Source: Hoylesella shahii DSM 15611 = JCM 12083 (GTDB taxonomy: Bacteria; Bacteroidota; Bacteroidia; Bacteroidales; Bacteroidaceae). Taken from it: a stretch of DNA of 64,000 bases. Each line of letters begins with the position of its first letter. The first letter of the stretch is position 1. Under the pieces are notes generated by a model. The model was not told the DNA's origin and searched no databases. It saw only the letters and a program-made list of their open reading frames with translations. The stretch lies in the NCBI RefSeq assembly GCF_000613445.1, contig NZ_BAIZ01000001.1, positions 62,001 to 126,000 of the forward strand, written 5' to 3'. This document shows positions 19,961-30,669 of the stretch, one piece after another. A program made the translations under genes and the position numbers.

Positions 19961-22207
19961 TTAAGCCAATTTGCTATGTGCTTGACGTGCAATAACATCG
20001 AGCTGTTGCTCTTTTGTGAGGTCGATAAACTTCACTGCATATCCACTTACACGGATAGTAAAGTTGGCATACTCCTCTTTCTCGGGGTGTTCCATACAGT
20101 CGATGAGCTTCTCTACACCAAAAACGTTCACGTTAAGGTGGTGAGCACCTTGGTCGAAATAACCATCCATCACACCAACAAGCGTATTAACGCGCTCCTC
20201 CTCATTATGACCGAGCGTGCTGGGGGCGATAGTCTGGGTGTTTGAGATACCATCGAGGGCATATTCGTATGGCAACTTGGCCACAGAATTAAGCGAAGCC
20301 AGTAATCCGTTCTTCTCAGCACCATACGAAGGGTTAGCACCAGGAGCCAAAGGTGCACCATCTGGGCGGCCATCGGGCATGTTTCCTGTGAACTTACCAT
20401 AAACAACGTTCGAGGTAATGGTTAGGATACTGGTTGTGGGCTCGCTCTTACGATAGGTGTGATGCTTACGAATCATATTCATGAAGGTCTTCAACAACCA
20501 CACTGCAATCTCGTCTGCGCGGTCGTCATCATTGCCATAACGGGGGAAATCTCCTTCCGTTACGTAATTAACGGGGAAGCCCGTATCATCACGAATGATG
20601 TTAACCTTAGCGTATTTGATAGCACAAATAGAGTCTACAACATGACTAAAACCTGCAATACCCGTTGCGAAGGTACGACGAACATCGGTATCAATTAATG
20701 CCAATTCGGCTGCTTCGTAGAAATACTTATCGTGCATGTAATGGATAAGGTTAAGCGTATTAACGTAAACACCTACCAACCATTCCATCATATCCATGAA
20801 ACGAGGCATAAATTCTTCGTAGGTAACAACGTCGCCTAGTATCGGGCGCAATGCAGGACCACATTGCTCCCGCGTCTTTGAGTCTACACCGCCACTGATT
20901 GCATAGGTAAGACACTTAGCCAAGTTGGCACGTGCACCGAAGAATTGCATCTCTTTTCCAGTCTGTGTGGCCGAAACGCAGCAGCAAATAGAATAGTCGT
21001 CACCCCATATTGCGCATAACATCGTCGTTCTCGTATTGAATTGAACTTGTTTTCACCGAAATCTTCGAAGCATAGCGTTTAAAACCTTCGGGCAAACGCG
21101 AGCAATAAAGCACCGTGAGGTTAGGTTCTGGAGAAGGTCCCATGTTTTCAAGGGTATGTAGGAAACGGAAATCGTTCTTCGTTACCATCGAACGGCCATC
21201 CTGTCCCATACCAGCCACCTCTAGAGTTGCCCAAACGGGGTCGCCAGAGAACAATTGGTTGTAGGCGGGGATACGTGCAAACTTCACCATGCGGAACTTC
21301 ATCACCAGATGGTCGATAAGCTCTTGTGCCTCTGCCTCTGTGAGTGTGCCTTCTTTAAAGTCTCTTTGAATATATATATCCAAGAAGGTAGAGATACGTC
21401 CAACAGACATTGCCGCACCGTTTTGCGTTTTAATGGCACCCAGGTAACCAAAATAGAGCCATTGAACAGCTTCACGAGCATTGTTAGCAGGCTTCGAAAT
21501 GTCGTAGCCATAAATCAAAGCCATCTCCTTAAGTTCTTTCAACGCCTTGATTTGCATAGAAATTTCTTCGCGTTGGCGTATGATTTCTTCCGTCATTATG
21601 CCACAACCGCAGTTGCGTTTATCTTGTTCTTTCTCTTCAATAAGAAAATCTATACCATAAAGAGCAACACGACGATAGTCGCCAACGATACGTCCACGAC
21701 CATAAGTGTCGGGCAAACCGGTAAGAATGTGGTTATGACGCACCAGTTTCATCTCATCAGTGTAAGCATCAAAAACGCCGTCGTTGTGTGTTTTGCAGTA
21801 TTTTGTAAATATCTCGTGTAGTTTCTCAGAGGCTTATAGCCATAAGTGATGCAAGCTTGCTCAGCCATATGAATACCGCCATAAGGCATAAAAGCACGTT
21901 TTAAAGGCTTATCGGTTTGTATACCCACAACCTTTTCCAAATCTTTTGTACCCTCTCCTATGTAGCCAGGGCCATAAGCTGTCATACTAGAAACCACTTC
22001 GGTCTCCATATCCAGCACGCCACCCTTTGCACGTTCTTCTTTTTGAAGCACCTGCAACATGCCCCAAAGTTTATTAGTAGCATCAGTTGGTTCGGCTAGA
22101 AATTGTTCATCGCCGTCGTAAGGGGTGTAGTTGTTTTGAATAAATTCACGCATATTGACTTCATCAAGCCATTTCTTACCTGTGAAGCCTCTCCACTCTT
22201 GTCTCAT
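19961..22207 (-). CDS. pflB: Formate C-acetyltransferase PflB (frameshifted)
   Basis: A glycyl radical enzyme converting pyruvate and CoA to acetyl-CoA and formate, about 748 residues when repaired. The catalytic Cys pair lies in [20 protein letters not shown] and the radical glycine in [11 protein letters not shown] near the C-terminus. Two breaks split the frame. Near 21826-21833, KPLRNY should be [13 protein letters not shown] (one T missing). Near 21001-21012, the sequence AATATGGGGTGAC needs two more bases, or one fewer, to join MRN to GDDYSI. The three pieces are otherwise collinear and highly conserved, so an enzyme with uncorrected sequence errors is more likely than a dead gene. Confidence 0.9.
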
Positions 22208-22289
22208 TTTTATTCGAAAGTTGGTTTAACATACTGTGCTGCAAAGCACAAAACATAGCTAGTAATCTGCTCTTGGCTGATTTATGTTG

Positions 22290-22320
22290 CAAAGTTACAC
22301 CGAAAAATAGTACGAAACAA
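22290..22320 (-). promoter_or_regulatory. pflB promoter
   Basis: On the minus strand TTG (22320-22318), 20-base spacer, TAACTTTG (22297-22290). Confidence 0.65.
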
Positions 22321-22672
22321 TACCAACTTTTGGGTATTATGTATATAAAACAAATTAATATAAAGTTCTTATTTGACAAGATGTCCAAAAATACAAATCA
22401 AATAAACACCAAATATAGACTATAACCTATCGTCTTAAGCCATTTAGGAACAAACAGATAAACAATTGTTAGCAGCTTTAGCACATTAACATTAAATGGA
22501 CAGCGGCCAAATGTGGTTTAAATATCTCAATAAAAAGCAAAAAAGTAAGTGTTAAAGTATTAAAAATCTTTATATAACGGCCTAACAAAACTTCACTTAG
22601 CTCATTGTTTTGTCAGGCCGTTAATTATTTATGACACTTACGTTTACACTTAAACCTAAAAGTATATGTGTT
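22321..22672. other. Intergenic region upstream of pflB
   Basis: AT-rich, no gene seen. It holds one terminator-like hairpin at 22576-22623. Confidence 0.5.
22576..22623 (-). terminator. Terminator of the amylase-family gene
   Basis: TAACGGCCTAACAAAAC pairs over 17 bases with the right arm (22607-22623), one A-C mismatch, AT-rich on both sides. Confidence 0.75.
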
Positions 22673-24823
22673 TTACACCAATTTGAAACGTACCCGGAAA
22701 GTGCGCGTTTCTTCATCCCAGTTGGTACCCAACATCACAAATTTACCTATCTGTGCTGTTGAACGTACATGTTTTCCTATACACGGACAAGTATCGAAGT
22801 CGCCAATACGCACGATGCGCACCATATTAGAATAGTCGTCGGGCACTCGAGAGAGGTCAATACCCTCAGGCAAGTCGTACCTATCAACCAATTCATAGGT
22901 CACGGGCAAGTCTTCTTCAATCAGTTCATTCATACGTTGTTCAATCTCCTTTTCGTCTTGTCGCGAAGGTTTTCTGTCGAGGATATAACTTATTTTGCTT
23001 TTCTTTCGCTCAACATGCGCATTGGTTGATCTGTCGCAATCAAACATTCTAACCATCACTTGATTAAGCAAGTGTTCGGCCGTATGCGCTGGTGGGAACT
23101 CATCTTTGTTGTGCAGGCAGGGCAATAATTCATCGTCTTTCATCTTGGTTTTAAGTTTATAAATTCTTCCGCTATAAGGATTAAGTGTCATTGGGAAACA
23201 TCCGTCGCGCTGAACACGCTCAATGGTTGTTTCACCAGTGAGCAAATCTATCGCGGCAAAGCGTCCTTCTGGCAATTGCAGATAATCGAAAGCATGTCCA
23301 GGGATATTTACCTGCACGTTATCGGTGTCGCCTGAGAAGTTTACAACAACCAAAAGCAGTTCGTCTTGCCATTTTCTTAAGAAGGCAAAATGCTTTGTGG
23401 GGTTGAATTTGTGTGATAGTGGGTTTACGTACATCAGGTCGAAGAATAGTCCCTCGCCCACTGCACGCTCTCCTTTGGCTATGCGTAGTATGTGTTGATA
23501 CTGTGCATATATGTCGTTTTCGTTTACCGACAGCTGATCGCGATGGAAATAACCGCGATATATTGTACCAACCGTCCAATAGTCAAAGATGGTTGTTCGT
23601 CCGTCCACCCCACTAAATCCTTCGTTGTCCATGCCTGGTTCGCCAAATTCTTGTCCTGCATATATCAGCATGGGATTGCCTTGTAGCAATGCCGAGACAA
23701 TGAGTGCGGGAATAGCTCGCTGTGCATCACCACAGAAAAACGAACTTGCAATACGCTGTTCGTCGTGGTTTTCAAGAAAGTAAAGCATGTGTTGACCAAT
23801 ATCGTCGAGCGACTGCCATTGATAAGTAATGGCAGAAGCGTTGCACTCTTGGCGCACCACGCTTTTAAGGCAATCGTACATGCCCACCTTATCATAAAGG
23901 TAATCGAAGCCCGATTGCACATAGGTTCGATATTGAGAGGGATCGTAAACCTCTCCAATAACGATGGTCTGTGGATAATTATCTTTTAAGATGGCCGTGG
24001 CATACTTCCAAAAGGCCGTAGGAACCATCTCGACCATGTCGCATCGGAAACCATCCACACCCGTTTCTGCCCAAAACAGCAAAATGTCGACCATTTTCTT
24101 CCATGTATTTGGCACTGGAGAGAAATGCTCGCTGCGCCCACCTGCATCACAATAGTCGATACCATAATTCAGCTTCACCGTTTCATACCAGTCGTTTATA
24201 CCTGGATGATTATCAAAACGGTCGTTTCCTGTGGCTTTAGCTGGCTGTTCATGATAGATATTTCCTGCGCTATCGGCGAGCGAAAATGAAGGTTCGAACG
24301 GCTTACCCCAACAATAATAGAAGTTGTTGTTTGCAGAAAAGTGTAGGTTTTTGTCGTCTTCAGCGCCTAGGTCAACAACACCATTGGGTTTTGCCACCGA
24401 CAAATATTGTCGCGCCACGTGGTTGGGTACAAAGTCAATGATTACTTTCATACCACATTGATGCACCCTTTTCACCAAAGCTTTGAACTCATCCATCCTG
24501 CGTTCAACATTCACGGCCAAGTCGGGTGCCACGTCATAATAGTCGGTTATGGCATAAGGCGACCCTGCTTTTCCTTTCACCACTGCGCTGTGTTGCTTGG
24601 GAATGCCATACGCCGAATAGTCTGTTTGAGAGGCATGACGAATAATGCCTGTAAACCAAATGTGGCTTACGCCCAATTTTTGAATGCGTTGTAGTGTTGC
24701 TTCGTCAAAATCGTTCATCTTTCCACAACCATTTTCGACAATCGTTCCCCACTTTTTATTGGTGAGATTACGATTGCCGAAAAGCCGTGGAAACAACTGA
24801 TATATGATAATCTTGCTGTTCAC
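22673..24823 (-). CDS. GH13 alpha-amylase-family protein joined to an AlaX-like domain
   Basis: 716 residues. Residues 1-560 are a GH13 enzyme acting on alpha-glucans, without signal peptide: region I DFVPNH (130-135), nucleophile D262 in GFRCDM, acid/base E291 in VIGEV, D354 in ENHDE. Residues 561-716 are a different domain: HTAEH (580-584) and CIGKH (681-685) match the HxxxH and CxxxH zinc ligands of the AlaX/AlaRS editing fold, which clears mischarged tRNA-Ala. The second part starts with its own Met (ATG at 23143, MKDDELLP), where a separate alaX gene would begin. The join may be a true fusion or an indel that removed a stop codon, given the many indels in this window. Confidence 0.8.
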   Translation of the reverse strand: MNSKIIIYQLFPRLFGNRNLTNKKWGTIVENGCGKMNDFDEATLQRIQKLGVSHIWFTGIIRHASQTDYSAYGIPKQHSAVVKGKAGSPYAITDYYDVAPDLAVNVERRMDEFKALVKRVHQCGMKVIIDFVPNHVARQYLSVAKPNGVVDLGAEDDKNLHFSANNNFYYCWGKPFEPSFSLADSAGNIYHEQPAKATGNDRFDNHPGINDWYETVKLNYGIDYCDAGGRSEHFSPVPNTWKKMVDILLFWAETGVDGFRCDMVEMVPTAFWKYATAILKDNYPQTIVIGEVYDPSQYRTYVQSGFDYLYDKVGMYDCLKSVVRQECNASAITYQWQSLDDIGQHMLYFLENHDEQRIASSFFCGDAQRAIPALIVSALLQGNPMLIYAGQEFGEPGMDNEGFSGVDGRTTIFDYWTVGTIYRGYFHRDQLSVNENDIYAQYQHILRIAKGERAVGEGLFFDLMYVNPLSHKFNPTKHFAFLRKWQDELLLVVVNFSGDTDNVQVNIPGHAFDYLQLPEGRFAAIDLLTGETTIERVQRDGCFPMTLNPYSGRIYKLKTKMKDDELLPCLHNKDEFPPAHTAEHLLNQVMVRMFDCDRSTNAHVERKKSKISYILDRKPSRQDEKEIEQRMNELIEEDLPVTYELVDRYDLPEGIDLSRVPDDYSNMVRIVRIGDFDTCPCIGKHVRSTAQIGKFVMLGTNWDEETRTFRVRFKLV

Positions 24824-24874
24824 GTTGGTTTATATCTTGCAGAAAGGCAGGTCTTTATGGCCGCCTAATAATAA

Positions 24875-25762
24875 TTATTCTATGCCGTGTGCCGCAACAG
24901 TCTTGTCGATGCGTCCTATCATGCCTTGCAGAGCCTTTCCTGGACCACACTCGGTAAAGTCGTTAGCACCATTTTTAATCATGTTTTGCACACTTGAGGT
25001 CCATCTCACCGAGCTAGTAAGCTGTGCAATAAGATTTTTCTTAATCTCTTCGGGTGCAGTGTGTGCCAGTCCGTCAACGTTTTGGTAGATTGGGCATTTG
25101 GGTTCAGCAAACGAGGTATTCTCAATAGCAGTCTGCAATTCGTCTTTTGCAGGTTGCATCAGTGGCGAATGGAATGCTCCACCCACTTTTAGTGGCAACG
25201 CACGCTTAGCACCAGCTTCTTTAAGCATTTCGCAAGCTTGATTAACAGCATCGATATTACCCGAGATAACCAGCTGTCCTGGGCAATTATAGTTAGCTGC
25301 AACCACCACATTGTTTTCCGTGCTCACCTGTTGACAAACCTTTTCCACCGTCTCATCGTCCAATCCCACGATGGCAGCCATTGTTCCAGGAGCCACTTCG
25401 CAAGCTTTTTGCATTGCCATAGCACGTGCGTAAACCAAACGTAAACCATCTTCAAAACTCAATGCACCAGCTGCAACAAGTGCAGAAAACTCTCCTAAGC
25501 TATGTCCTGCAACCATTGCTGGTTTAAATTCGTCGCCTAAGCAGAGTGCAGAGATAACACTATGCAAGAACACTGCAGGCTGGGTTATCTTTGTTTCCTT
25601 CAATTGTTCGTCGGTACCGTTGAACATAATGTCGGTAATACTATAACCAAGAATGTCGTTAGCCTTATCAAACAGTTCCTTTGCCAAAGGATTTGAGTCG
25701 TATAGGTCTTTACCCATACCTACGAATTGCGCTCCCTGACCAGGGAAAACGTAAGCTTTCAT
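24875..25762 (-). CDS. fabD: Malonyl CoA-acyl carrier protein transacylase
   Basis: Transfers malonyl groups from CoA to ACP to supply fatty-acid elongation. 295 residues, the usual length. The opening KAYVFPGQGAQFVGMGKDLY, the nucleophile motif GHSLGE (about 90-95), the oxyanion Gln of the opening block, and the His in GGAFHSPLM are all present. It stands apart from other fab genes, with a long upstream non-coding stretch and a good promoter about 240 bases away. It stops 51 bases upstream of the amylase-family gene's start, so read-through into that gene is possible. Confidence 0.95.
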   Translation of the reverse strand: MKAYVFPGQGAQFVGMGKDLYDSNPLAKELFDKANDILGYSITDIMFNGTDEQLKETKITQPAVFLHSVISALCLGDEFKPAMVAGHSLGEFSALVAAGALSFEDGLRLVYARAMAMQKACEVAPGTMAAIVGLDDETVEKVCQQVSTENNVVVAANYNCPGQLVISGNIDAVNQACEMLKEAGAKRALPLKVGGAFHSPLMQPAKDELQTAIENTSFAEPKCPIYQNVDGLAHTAPEEIKKNLIAQLTSSVRWTSSVQNMIKNGANDFTECGPGKALQGMIGRIDKTVAAHGIE

Positions 25763-26003
25763 ACCAAATTTAATTTTTTGTTATAATTGATTTTTAACTT
25801 TTTTTGTCGCGTCTTAGGTGCTATCAACGCAGCTGCCGATGCGATTAGGCGCATGCCGAACAACCATGTTTGTAACGTCGGCGTGTGTTGCGCTCCACCA
25901 CTTTCAATAAATAGCGCTATATGTGCTATCTAGAACAGGTTAAGCCCGTCAACATACATACAACAAAAGCTGCATGCGACGTTCCTAAGAACCCGCCATT
26001 TTG

Positions 26004-26035
26004 CAAAATTAATATATTTCTTCCAACTCTGCAAA
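26004..26035 (-). promoter_or_regulatory. fabD promoter with long leader
   Basis: On the minus strand TTTG (26035-26032), 20-base spacer and TAATTTTG (26011-26004). The fabD start is about 235 bases downstream, an unusually long 5' leader for this window. Confidence 0.65.
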
Positions 26036-26369
26036 TTATCAATACTCGATGCTACGTCATCTAACACAAATGTCACTATTCAAAAGTGCAATTTCATTGA
26101 TTACTAGCAATATCTCAAGAAACAACAGGCTAAGACTGTAAACATCAAGTAGAAGCCTCCTAACTATACAAACAAAAGAACTATTAGTAATACAACGCAA
26201 ACAAAGTATTGTTTTAAGACGAAGTAATGCATAATTCTGACACTAATACTGAGTGATATTTTGCAACATATCTTTTCTTATTCCCAATGTTAAATCAGAT
26301 AATATAATTTTACAAAACACTTACACAAATCCGATCCCTTCTAGCGAAAACACATGTTTTAAAACATTC

Positions 26370-26930
26370 TTTTAGCCCCCATTTTCATTGTTTTGCTTTT
26401 TATTTTACACGCCTTTTAAGCCCAAAACCATCATTTAGTACCTTTTTGTCTTTCTATTTGCGTAGTTGGTCACCATTTTTGCCGTCCCTAAAAGTGGATT
26501 TTAGTTGCTAAAAACCCACTTTTTAGGTTGTTTTCACCCTCGAAACACATGAGTATTTTACCATTTTTGGAGAGACAAACAGCTCCATATTCTGCAAAAA
26601 GCACCATTTAGCATTGTAATTAGCACCATTTAGCATTGCATTTAGCACGAGTTTGCACTCCATTTACTATGAGTTTGCACTGCATTTACTATGAGTTTGC
26701 ACGCCGTTTTGGTGCTTATTGCATCATTTCTTGGTGAAAATATCCTATTTCTTGACACAAAACACCGTTTTTACCTCAGAAAACGCTTTTATCAACATTT
26801 AGCATCTAAAACCTACTTTCATCAAAACAAACCCTCGCGAGAATTGAATATTTGCGAACGAGTAGAGAATTGTGAGCAAAAAGGGCAGCCACAATGTTAA
26901 AATTTACACCGAATATTTTACACCGTACAA
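26370..26930 (+). repeat. Dispersed non-coding element, copy B
   Basis: Homologous to copy A (10790-11350) in opposite orientation. It contains the same ordered boxes: TTTTTATTTTACA, CTATTTG, CACCCTCG, CACATG, a word array with two exact-type direct repeats (TAGCACCATTTAGCATTG twice near 26605-26645; TTTACTATGAGTTTGCAC twice near 26662-26702), and the box at 26833-26854 with TCGCGAGAATTGAATATTTG. Confidence 0.6.
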
Positions 26931-27107
26931 TCATTATTCAACTGTTACCCCGAATAAAGCAAAAGTGAAAATTGAGGGTTCAAAAATCAAACAACCCAAG
27001 AAATAAATAATCCCTATTGGTGGGGATTAACCTTTAATTCGTGAAACTTATGCAGAAATAAAATTCTTCACACCACGAATACACGTTTCAATCCTTATTA
27101 TAACACA

Positions 27108-27143
27108 ATTGGGGGTAAGCCGAAACATCGACTTACCCCCAAT
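27108..27143 (-). terminator. Putative proS terminator
   Basis: Perfect 12-bp stem, ATTGGGGGTAAG (27108-27119) with 27132-27143. The minus-strand T tail is weak. Confidence 0.6.
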
Positions 27144-27220
27144 ATGCTATATTAACGCGCAAACTAAATACCCATTCGCCCTACTAGAAAGTAAGGCATT
27201 TAGGCATCACAGGGATGCGA

Positions 27221-28702
27221 CTAGTAACTACGTGCTATGATCACGCGGTGCTTGGCGGGCTTACCACTCACCATGTCAACACCTTCGGTTTGCTCAAAGC
27301 CATAAGGAATACACCTAATAGTGGCTTGAGTATCTTCTTTAATACGAGTCTCGGTCTCTTCTGTTCCATCCCAATGACAGAGGAAGAAACCACCTTCTTT
27401 AACACGTTGCTTAAACTCTTCGTAATCATTGCATTCGTAAATGCGAGCATTACGATAGTCGAGCGCCTTCTTAAAGATATTGGCTTGCATATCGTCGAGC
27501 ACCGAAATAACATGCTCGGCCAAGCCTTCGAAACCGATAGTTTCTTTCTCTAACGTGTCGCGACGCATAATTTCAACAGTGTTGCTTTCAAGGTCGCGTC
27601 CGCCCATAACAATGCGAACAGGTACACCTTTCAGCTCGTAATCGGCAAACTTAAAGCCCGGACGCTTGTTGTCGACATCATCGTACTTCACCGTTATGCC
27701 AGCCTTACGCAATTGTTCTACAACAGGTTGCAATTTGTCGGCAATGGCTTGCATCTGCTCGCCAGCCTTACCAATGGGGATAATCACCACTTGTATGGGA
27801 GCCAATTTGGGCGGAAGCACCAATCCGTTATCATCAGAGTGGGTCATAATCAATGCACCAATAAGGCGGGTACTAACGCCCCAGCTTGTAGCCCACACAT
27901 ATTCGGCCTTATTTTCCTTGTTAAGGAAAGTAACATCAAACGATTTAGCAAAATTTTGTCCTAGGAAATGGCTTGTTCCGCTTTGTAAAGCCTTACCATC
28001 TTGCATCATTGCCTCGATGGTATAAGTATCTAGTGCACCAGCAAAGCGTTCTGTTTCGCTTTTAACACCACAAACAACAGGCACAGCCATCCACTCTTCG
28101 GCAAATTTAGCATACACCTCAAGCATCTTCTTTGCTTCGGCTTCGGCCTCTTCGCGTGTTGCATGAGCTGTGTGACCTTCTTGCCAAAGGAATTCAGAAG
28201 TACGCAAGAAGGGGCGGGTACGCATCTCCCAACGCATCACGTTGCACCATTGGTTGCACATCAAAGGCAGGTCGCGCCATGATTTAATCCAATTTTTATA
28301 AGTGTTCCAGATAATTGTTTCTGACGTTGGACGTATGATTAGTTCTTCTTCCAGTCTTGCCGAGGGGTCTACTTCTACACTGTTGCCATCTTCAGAAGCA
28401 CGAAGTCTGTAGTGTGTAACCACTGCACACTCTTTTGCGAAACCCTTAACGTGTTCGGCTTCGCGCGAGAAGAACGACTTTGGTATCAATAGTGGGAAGT
28501 AAGCGTTTTGCGCGCCTGTCTCCTTAAACATGCGGTCGAGCTGCTGTTGCATTTTCTCCCAGATGGCATAACCATAGGGTTTGATAACCATACAGCCTCT
28601 AACGGCGGACTGTTCCGCCAAGTCGGCTTTCACAACCAAGTCGTTAAACCACTGACTATAATTGTCGGAACGCTTGGTTAAATCTTTTAGTTCTATTGCC
28701 AT
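27221..28702 (-). CDS. proS: Proline--tRNA ligase
   Basis: Charges tRNA-Pro. The 493-residue form is the short, eukaryote/archaea-like type without the INS editing domain, as is usual in Bacteroidetes. Motifs include [18 protein letters not shown], the class II core ([38 protein letters not shown]) and the anticodon-binding domain, ending in a typical C-terminal Tyr (VIIARSY). Frame intact, with its own promoter. Confidence 0.96.
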   Translation of the reverse strand: MAIELKDLTKRSDNYSQWFNDLVVKADLAEQSAVRGCMVIKPYGYAIWEKMQQQLDRMFKETGAQNAYFPLLIPKSFFSREAEHVKGFAKECAVVTHYRLRASEDGNSVEVDPSARLEEELIIRPTSETIIWNTYKNWIKSWRDLPLMCNQWCNVMRWEMRTRPFLRTSEFLWQEGHTAHATREEAEAEAKKMLEVYAKFAEEWMAVPVVCGVKSETERFAGALDTYTIEAMMQDGKALQSGTSHFLGQNFAKSFDVTFLNKENKAEYVWATSWGVSTRLIGALIMTHSDDNGLVLPPKLAPIQVVIIPIGKAGEQMQAIADKLQPVVEQLRKAGITVKYDDVDNKRPGFKFADYELKGVPVRIVMGGRDLESNTVEIMRRDTLEKETIGFEGLAEHVISVLDDMQANIFKKALDYRNARIYECNDYEEFKQRVKEGGFFLCHWDGTEETETRIKEDTQATIRCIPYGFEQTEGVDMVSGKPAKHRVIIARSY

Positions 28703-28730
28703 TTATTTTTTGTGTTATTTTTTCAGCCTA

Positions 28731-28761
28731 CAAAGTTACGTTAAAATGCTTAAAGCGCAAA
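28731..28761 (-). promoter_or_regulatory. proS promoter
   Basis: On the minus strand TTTG (28761-28758), 19-base spacer, TAACTTTG (28738-28731). Confidence 0.7.
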
Positions 28762-28820
28762 ATATTATACCAAGTTTAGACCTATGCCATAGGTCTGTTA
28801 TTTTAGAACATCATGCTGGT

Positions 28821-30026
28821 TTAGTTTTTTCCATGTTTCCAAATACTTATTATCTTGCGCCATAAGATGGTGAAGTTGATGCCTGTTACGAGCAAGAACA
28901 AGGCCAAACCAATGCCCAACGTGGATAACACACCCGACGATGGCAGGTTGGGGAAAAGCGTCTCAACAATGTCTATATAATAGCTTCGCATCACAAGCAA
29001 CAGCAAGAAGCTGGCTATAAGCACGGCCAAATTGAGTGTAAGGGTGAGCAACTGATAGGGCAACACCACTCGAGCCGGACTATATCCAATGAGTAAGAGG
29101 TTTTGTAGCTTGGTGGTGTTTTTTTGAACCAGCAAGTATATGCTAAGTAATAGCACATAAAAGCTTAACGCCGAAATAACGATACCCACGCCCATAACCA
29201 AGGTTACCATTAAACGAAGGAAGTAAGTGGTTTTCTCAGCATCGAGATTGCTATCCTCCAACTCATAACCTTGCTGGTCTAAATAAGTGGTTAGGCGTTC
29301 GTCGGATGGATTAGCAACATCTAGAATGAGTCTTGTAGGAGGCATCTCATTGCCTGGAGAGAAGTGGTTGTTGCTCCACGCCATAAACTCTTGTGGTACA
29401 AGTACGGTGTTCAACTTAGACGAAAAGCCTACGACCTTACCTTTAAAATAACCCTGTGCACCTTTACCTTGTACCACAATATGAAGATCTATCATACCCA
29501 CGAGTCCCTCGCTTATTTTAGGTAACGAATGGTTTTGAGCAAATCCAAAGTTGTACATGGCAATATAGCTTCGCGGAAGGAGGACAGGCACCAAAGTGTC
29601 GCCTGCTACATAGTGCCAATTATCTAACGAAACATCTACAAAACGATTGGGCACACTTTCGAAAAAAAGCTCAGAACTGAGTATCTTCATGCCGTTGATG
29701 CCCATTGCGGTCTCGGCCTTATAAGCTGTAGCGGTGAATTGTCCCACGCCCTTAATAAACGGTTGAGCCTGTAACTGAGCAATTTCCTCTTTCGAAAAGC
29801 CCGATTGATGCTGCGCTCCTAATGCATTTGCCGCCCCTATTCTTTTACTCACCACTAGATAATCGGCCTTTAAAAAACTGTCGTTGGCAGTGAAAACAGG
29901 CAAAATATCGCAATAAAGCTGATAGCCAAGCAAAACAATGGTCATGCCAAAGAGATTGGCAAAGAAGAAGCCAACAAATTGTGGCCAACTGATATGCTGT
30001 CGTAATAATTTCCAAACCAGTTTCAT
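28821..30026 (-). CDS. ABC transporter permease (FtsX/MacB-like)
   Basis: 401 residues with one N-terminal membrane helix (FVGFFFANLFGMTIVLLGYQ), a large extracytoplasmic domain (about 40-260) and three C-terminal helices (VTLVMGVGIVISALSFYVLLL; LTLTLNLAVLIASFLLLLV; LSTLGIGLALFLLVTGINF). This is the MacB/FtsX permease topology. Its start overlaps the end of the upstream ATPase gene by 4 bases, so the two probably form one exporter or lipoprotein-release-type system. Last gene of a six-gene minus-strand operon. Substrate unknown. Confidence 0.8.
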   Translation of the reverse strand: MKLVWKLLRQHISWPQFVGFFFANLFGMTIVLLGYQLYCDILPVFTANDSFLKADYLVVSKRIGAANALGAQHQSGFSKEEIAQLQAQPFIKGVGQFTATAYKAETAMGINGMKILSSELFFESVPNRFVDVSLDNWHYVAGDTLVPVLLPRSYIAMYNFGFAQNHSLPKISEGLVGMIDLHIVVQGKGAQGYFKGKVVGFSSKLNTVLVPQEFMAWSNNHFSPGNEMPPTRLILDVANPSDERLTTYLDQQGYELEDSNLDAEKTTYFLRLMVTLVMGVGIVISALSFYVLLLSIYLLVQKNTTKLQNLLLIGYSPARVVLPYQLLTLTLNLAVLIASFLLLLVMRSYYIDIVETLFPNLPSSGVLSTLGIGLALFLLVTGINFTILWRKIISIWKHGKN

Positions 30027-30669
30027 AGCTTCAGCGTTTTATCGTATAACAAGTGTGGATGCTTACCAATACTTGTAATAATAAGCGTTGCCCCTTGTTG
30101 TTTAGCCTCGTCGGCCATAAGTTTTCCAAGTACTTCGGCATTAACATCATCGAGATGACTAATAGGTTCGTCGGCCAAAAGAAAGTCAAAGGGTTGCACT
30201 AATGCGCGCAAAGCAGCCACACGCTGCTGTTGTCCGAAAGACATCTGCCCCACCCTCGCGTCTATTTTGTCGGCAATACCCAACTGTTCGAACCATTGAC
30301 GTATCTGGGTTTCACTCTTAAAATGAGTGAGTTGGTTTTTTAACTGCACATTTTCTAAAGCAGTCAGCTCGGGAAAGAGTCGCAGTTCTTGAAACAGTTG
30401 GCTCACGCAACGTTGGCGAATGTTCACCCATTCGGCAGTAGAAAACATGCAAACATCAGTATTATCAAATCTCACTGTGCCTTGATAATCCTGCGATAGC
30501 CCAAAACATAACTGCAAAAAGTGCTTTTACCATGTCCGCTTGCAGCTTCAACAAGATAGAACTTGCCTTTATCGAAAGTGAGATTGGGTTGCTGCCACAC
30601 ATCCGAATGCAAGTTACCTCGCTGTAGAAAAACATGTGGCGTAACCTGCTCAAAGCTAATTTTGTTCAT
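30023..30669 (-). CDS. ABC transporter ATP-binding protein (frameshifted)
   Basis: An ATPase partner of the adjacent permease. The Walker A is in EAASGHGKSTF, the signature is MSFGQQQRVAALRAL, and Walker B is FLLADEPISHLD. The frame breaks just after Walker A: GKSTF-LQLCFGLSQDYQG needs six T where the sequence has five (about 30517-30522, minus-strand ACTTTTTGCAG). It is therefore read as two overlapping pieces. About 215 residues when repaired, normal for a LolD/MacB-type ATPase. Its start overlaps the stop of the DUF4836 gene by one base. Confidence 0.85.

Larger units (their letters stand above)
25763..27107. other. Long non-coding region between fabD and proS
   Basis: About 1.35 kb without a convincing gene. 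It contains the fabD leader (25763-25997), the fabD promoter, and copy B of the dispersed repeat. Confidence 0.6.

Noticed and set aside
26691..26900. 69-residue open frame inside dispersed element copy B
   Set aside because: It overlaps the word array and conserved box of a non-coding repeat. The frame has no counterpart in copy A and no promoter or terminator.
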